Below are positions 19,454 through 21,545 of a DNA stretch of 21,545 bases, piece after piece. The notes under the pieces are model-generated. The model had not been told where the DNA came from, did not search any database, and saw only the letters and a list, made by a program, of their open reading frames with translations. Where the stretch lies: contig RWJK01001350.1 of NCBI GenBank assembly GCA_004335835.1, forward strand, positions 1 through 21,545, given 5' to 3'. Source of the stretch: Scenedesmus sp. ARA3 (lineage: Eukaryota > Chlorophyta > Chlorophyceae > Sphaeropleales > Scenedesmaceae). A program made the position numbers and the translations under genes. Every line of letters begins with the position of its first letter. Position 1 is the first letter of the stretch.

Positions 19454-19971
19454 GAGCTTCCTGAGGTGCAGCCAGCAGCAGCCACTGGCCTTGCAAGCAA
19501 CTAGAGCATGCGCAGTGTCACCACAGCCTTGAACTTGGGGTGATGTCATCAAAGCTGCAGTTGTTGTGAGCTTCCAGTGACCATTACGCCTGATATGTAT
19601 TTGTCCTGAGCGCTCACAGCTGTCGTTAGACCAGGCAGCGCCAAGGCTAGTAGACAGCTCGGTCTCATACAAGGCAGCATTTGGTTTGTCCAGCATTGGC
19701 AAGCGCTGGTTGTTGCATGCTGGCAGTACTGCTGCAGGAACCTGCAGCCAACAGCTCCTATGCGTTTTTATGTAGTTGTATTTCCGATCTGTAGGTGTTT
19801 TATGCTGCTTCAGAGCTGGCAGCCACCTGATGGCTTGTTGTTAATCCTGACTAATATCAGCAGACATGTGTGAGGATATGCACCACATCTGCACCTGAAG
19901 CAGGCTTTAGATCGCTGCGTTATTAGTTCTGTCACTGACATCTGGTTTTGCGACGTCAATCGCATGCCTTA
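19454..19971. other. Intergenic region, no supported gene
   Basis: This is the 3' flank of the two-exon gene and the flank of the minus-strand relic that ends at 19972. The only long open frame is the antisense shadow on the minus strand. Nothing else was recognised. Confidence 0.35.
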
Positions 19972-21118
19972 TCAGATGTTCTGGCCGCAGCAATTGTGTG
20001 CAAGGCCTTCCAGCTTCCCCTGCAGCGAAGTCTTGAAAGAAAGCTTGCACGGCACTTGACTTGACGAAGGCTTGAGTGTTGGGATGGTTTCATCTGAGTT
20101 TTTTTGTGAAAGGTTGCTGATGATCTCATTCTTGCAATGGCTGCCTGCTGCATCAGTGGTGAAGTCATTTTTCTTGACAACCAGTACTGATGGTTCGATG
20201 CCAACATACACAACAACTTTCTTACCAGCCATGTTGGCCAGTGTTTGGAGCTTGAGGATTGCTGCAACGCTATTTCACCTGGTACTTTGTGTCCAACTGT
20301 TGCATGTGTGATCTTGTAGTGGCTGCACACAGCGACAGCGCACCAGTTGTTCAGCTGGCTTATCAATCAAAACTGTGTACTGTCTGGGATACAGTGGCCT
20401 TTTTGCGGACCTGATTATTTTCGTGGGAATGTCGATGGTTGACAGCTCAGGACGTAGGTGAACTGACACTCTTCACCTTGTGGCTGATGATACACAGGCG
20501 AGTGAGACTGGTGAATGCTCAGGCTTGAGGCTTGAGCACTTCTGAGGTAGTGGCAGGACAACATAACTCATGTTACAATGGCATGCAGGTCCAGTGCTTG
20601 TTCCATTTGGAGCAACCTGCAAACTGCTGTGCAAGCTATGCCAGCGCACCATATGGTGCATATGCATAGCGCAGCATCAAGCAGGACCATCCGACACACT
20701 CTGTTGCGTGATGTTGGTGCCGATGCCTGCTGTTGCTGACGGGCATGCCAGCTGCCTCTGTGTCGTGGCCCACACCCAGGCTGCTGTGCATTTGTAATTT
20801 GAGCTTTTGCTCATCCAGAGTGCAAATGTGCACGCAGTTCCAGAGTGCAGATGTGCACGCAGTTGTGCACACAGTTTGTGCTCTGGTTGTACACCAGATT
20901 TTATATGGCAGCCATGGCATGTTGTGGACGCAGCACTGGTCACTAATTGCATCCCCGTACCCAAACTTCGCATATGTATTTACAGCTTTAGGTGTAATCC
21001 AGGACGGCAGATCTTGCAGCATTTAGAAGGTGCAGTGCGCTGTAAACTTCCAGTTACCAAAGTAGGGCGTCAAGCCAGTTGCAAAACGCATAAGACATTG
21101 CTTCGGCGCAGTAGCCTC
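19972..21118 (-). pseudogene. Broken minus-strand coding relic with in-frame stops
   Basis: Three protein-like blocks run in order on the minus strand. Block 1 (21118-21026; CLMRFATGLTPYFGNWKF) ends at TAA. Block 2 starts at 21022 (MLQDLPSWITPKAVNTYAKF) and is open to 20636, though it reads well only in its first part. Block 3 (20616-19972) is in another frame, follows a good acceptor (TTTGCAG) and contains two in-frame TGA codons, at 20475-20473 and 20277-20275. Coding-like sequence continues on both sides of each (LRPELSTIDIPTKIIRSAKR; later MAGKKVVVYVGIEPSVLVVK) and the frame ends with TGA at 19972. Both internal TGAs sit in AGGTGA, which also looks like a donor, but the apparent gaps are too short (14-17 bases) for introns. 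A decayed gene or transposon ORF is likeliest. No family is recognised. Confidence 0.4.
20815..20864. repeat. 25-bp tandem duplication
   Basis: Two adjacent 25-base copies (20815-20839 and 20840-20864) beginning CCAGAGTGCA differ at one base. It falls in block 2 of the minus-strand relic, where the reading becomes less protein-like. A 25-base insertion would shift the frame. Confidence 0.8.
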
Positions 21119-21287
21119 TCAACTCAAAAACACGTAAGGTCATGGCAACTGTAAAAAACTACCAACTGCTGAAGGGTTGGGCTAGCTTCACGTACGTGAA
21201 GATACGCGTATCAGCAGCTTTGTCAAACGCACACATTCTCCCGCCCTTTCACAGTCGGCAGTGGTCGCTGTTGCGTCTTACCTTCAG

Positions 21288-21467
21288 GTGGGTTGCGTGC
21301 CATTTTCATGGATGTTAGACAGCAAACAAATCGACTCAGCAGGCTACCCCTCATGGCCTGCAACCTGCCCAGCTGCCGCAGCTGCTGACACCCGGTGGTG
21401 GGGTAGAGTCTACCGCCCTTTTGTCATGTATACAGTCTCGTCAGGTGGATATCATGCAAAAGCATAA
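21288..21467 (+). CDS. Probable terminal exon of an unrecognised plus-strand gene (partial)
   Basis: A strong acceptor (TTGCGTCTTACCTTCAG) at 21287 opens in phase 0 into a 59-codon frame ending with TAA at 21465-21467. The peptide begins VGCVPFSWMLDSKQIDSAGY and contains an Ala run and an aromatic stretch (DTRWWGRVYRPFVMYTVSSG). The Trp/Tyr/Arg-rich, varied composition is hard to get by chance in this genome. No upstream exon was identified in 20700-21280; that interval instead reads as a broken coding relic on the other strand. No family is recognised. Confidence 0.4.
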   Translation: MGCVPFSWMLDSKQIDSAGYPSWPATCPAAAAADTRWWGRVYRPFVMYTVSSGGYHAKA

Positions 21468-21484
21468 CATTTCAAGAAGAGAAA

Positions 21485-21508
21485 ACATTACATTACATTA
21501 CATTACAT
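21485..21508. repeat. ACATT pentanucleotide microsatellite (about 4.8 copies)
   Basis: Four exact ACATT units and a partial fifth lie 17 bases after the stop of the plus-strand exon at 21288-21467. Confidence 0.85.
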
Positions 21509-21545
21509 GCTCCACTCAACGAGGAGTGGGAACCCCAGTCAGGAG

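Noticed and set aside
19103..19702. 199-codon minus-strand ORF
   Set aside because: It is antisense to the 94-residue plus-strand gene. Its Leu/Cys-rich composition fits a reverse shadow of CAG-rich coding.
20277..20476. Very short introns (14 and 17 bases) that would remove the in-frame TGA codons
   Set aside because: Far below any plausible intron length; other introns here are 121-461 bases.

Overview
The window looks like nuclear DNA of a chlorophyte green alga, probably of the Chlorophyceae. Three things suggest this: short exons with GT-AG introns of about 120-460 bases, heavy use of CTG/CAG trinucleotide tracts in introns and coding sequence, and a large secreted protein with a Ser-Pro hinge typical of hydroxyproline-rich algal cell-wall proteins. 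No rRNA, tRNA, CRISPR array or bacterial-style operon was seen. The species cannot be named from the sequence.

Left part (1-8919, minus strand): bases 281-571 hold a likely terminal exon of an unknown gene. The best-supported gene (8919 down to 1827) has nine exons that join without a frame error into a 1697-residue secreted protein. It has a signal peptide, an N-terminal domain of about 150 residues, a Ser-Pro hinge, and about 1460 residues of divergent two-cysteine repeats. It is most likely an extracellular-matrix or cell-wall protein.

Middle (about 9250-12560): an island of about 1.5 kb (9250-10800) is clearly more AT-rich than the flanks and carries short protein-like open stretches I cannot identify. 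It begins about 330 bases upstream of the start codon of the large gene. The next 1.7 kb has no supported gene.

Right-centre (12563-16456): a divergent pair shares a 683-base upstream region. The minus-strand gene (13719 down to 12563) gives a 112-residue protein with an Ala/Gly-rich helix, poly-Ser, a basic patch and poly-Gln. The plus-strand gene (14403-16456) has five exons, all introns in phase 0, and gives a 266-residue membrane protein with a coiled coil between hydrophobic segments.

Right part (16457-21545): weaker exon candidates on the plus strand, a long imperfect hairpin (17454-17566), a cluster of four inverted repeats (18241-18357), a small two-exon gene (18945-19453), a minus-strand protein-like relic broken by in-frame stops (21118 down to 19972), and a plus-strand terminal exon (21288-21467). 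All exon models come from reading splice signals and phase by eye, with no transcript or homology evidence.
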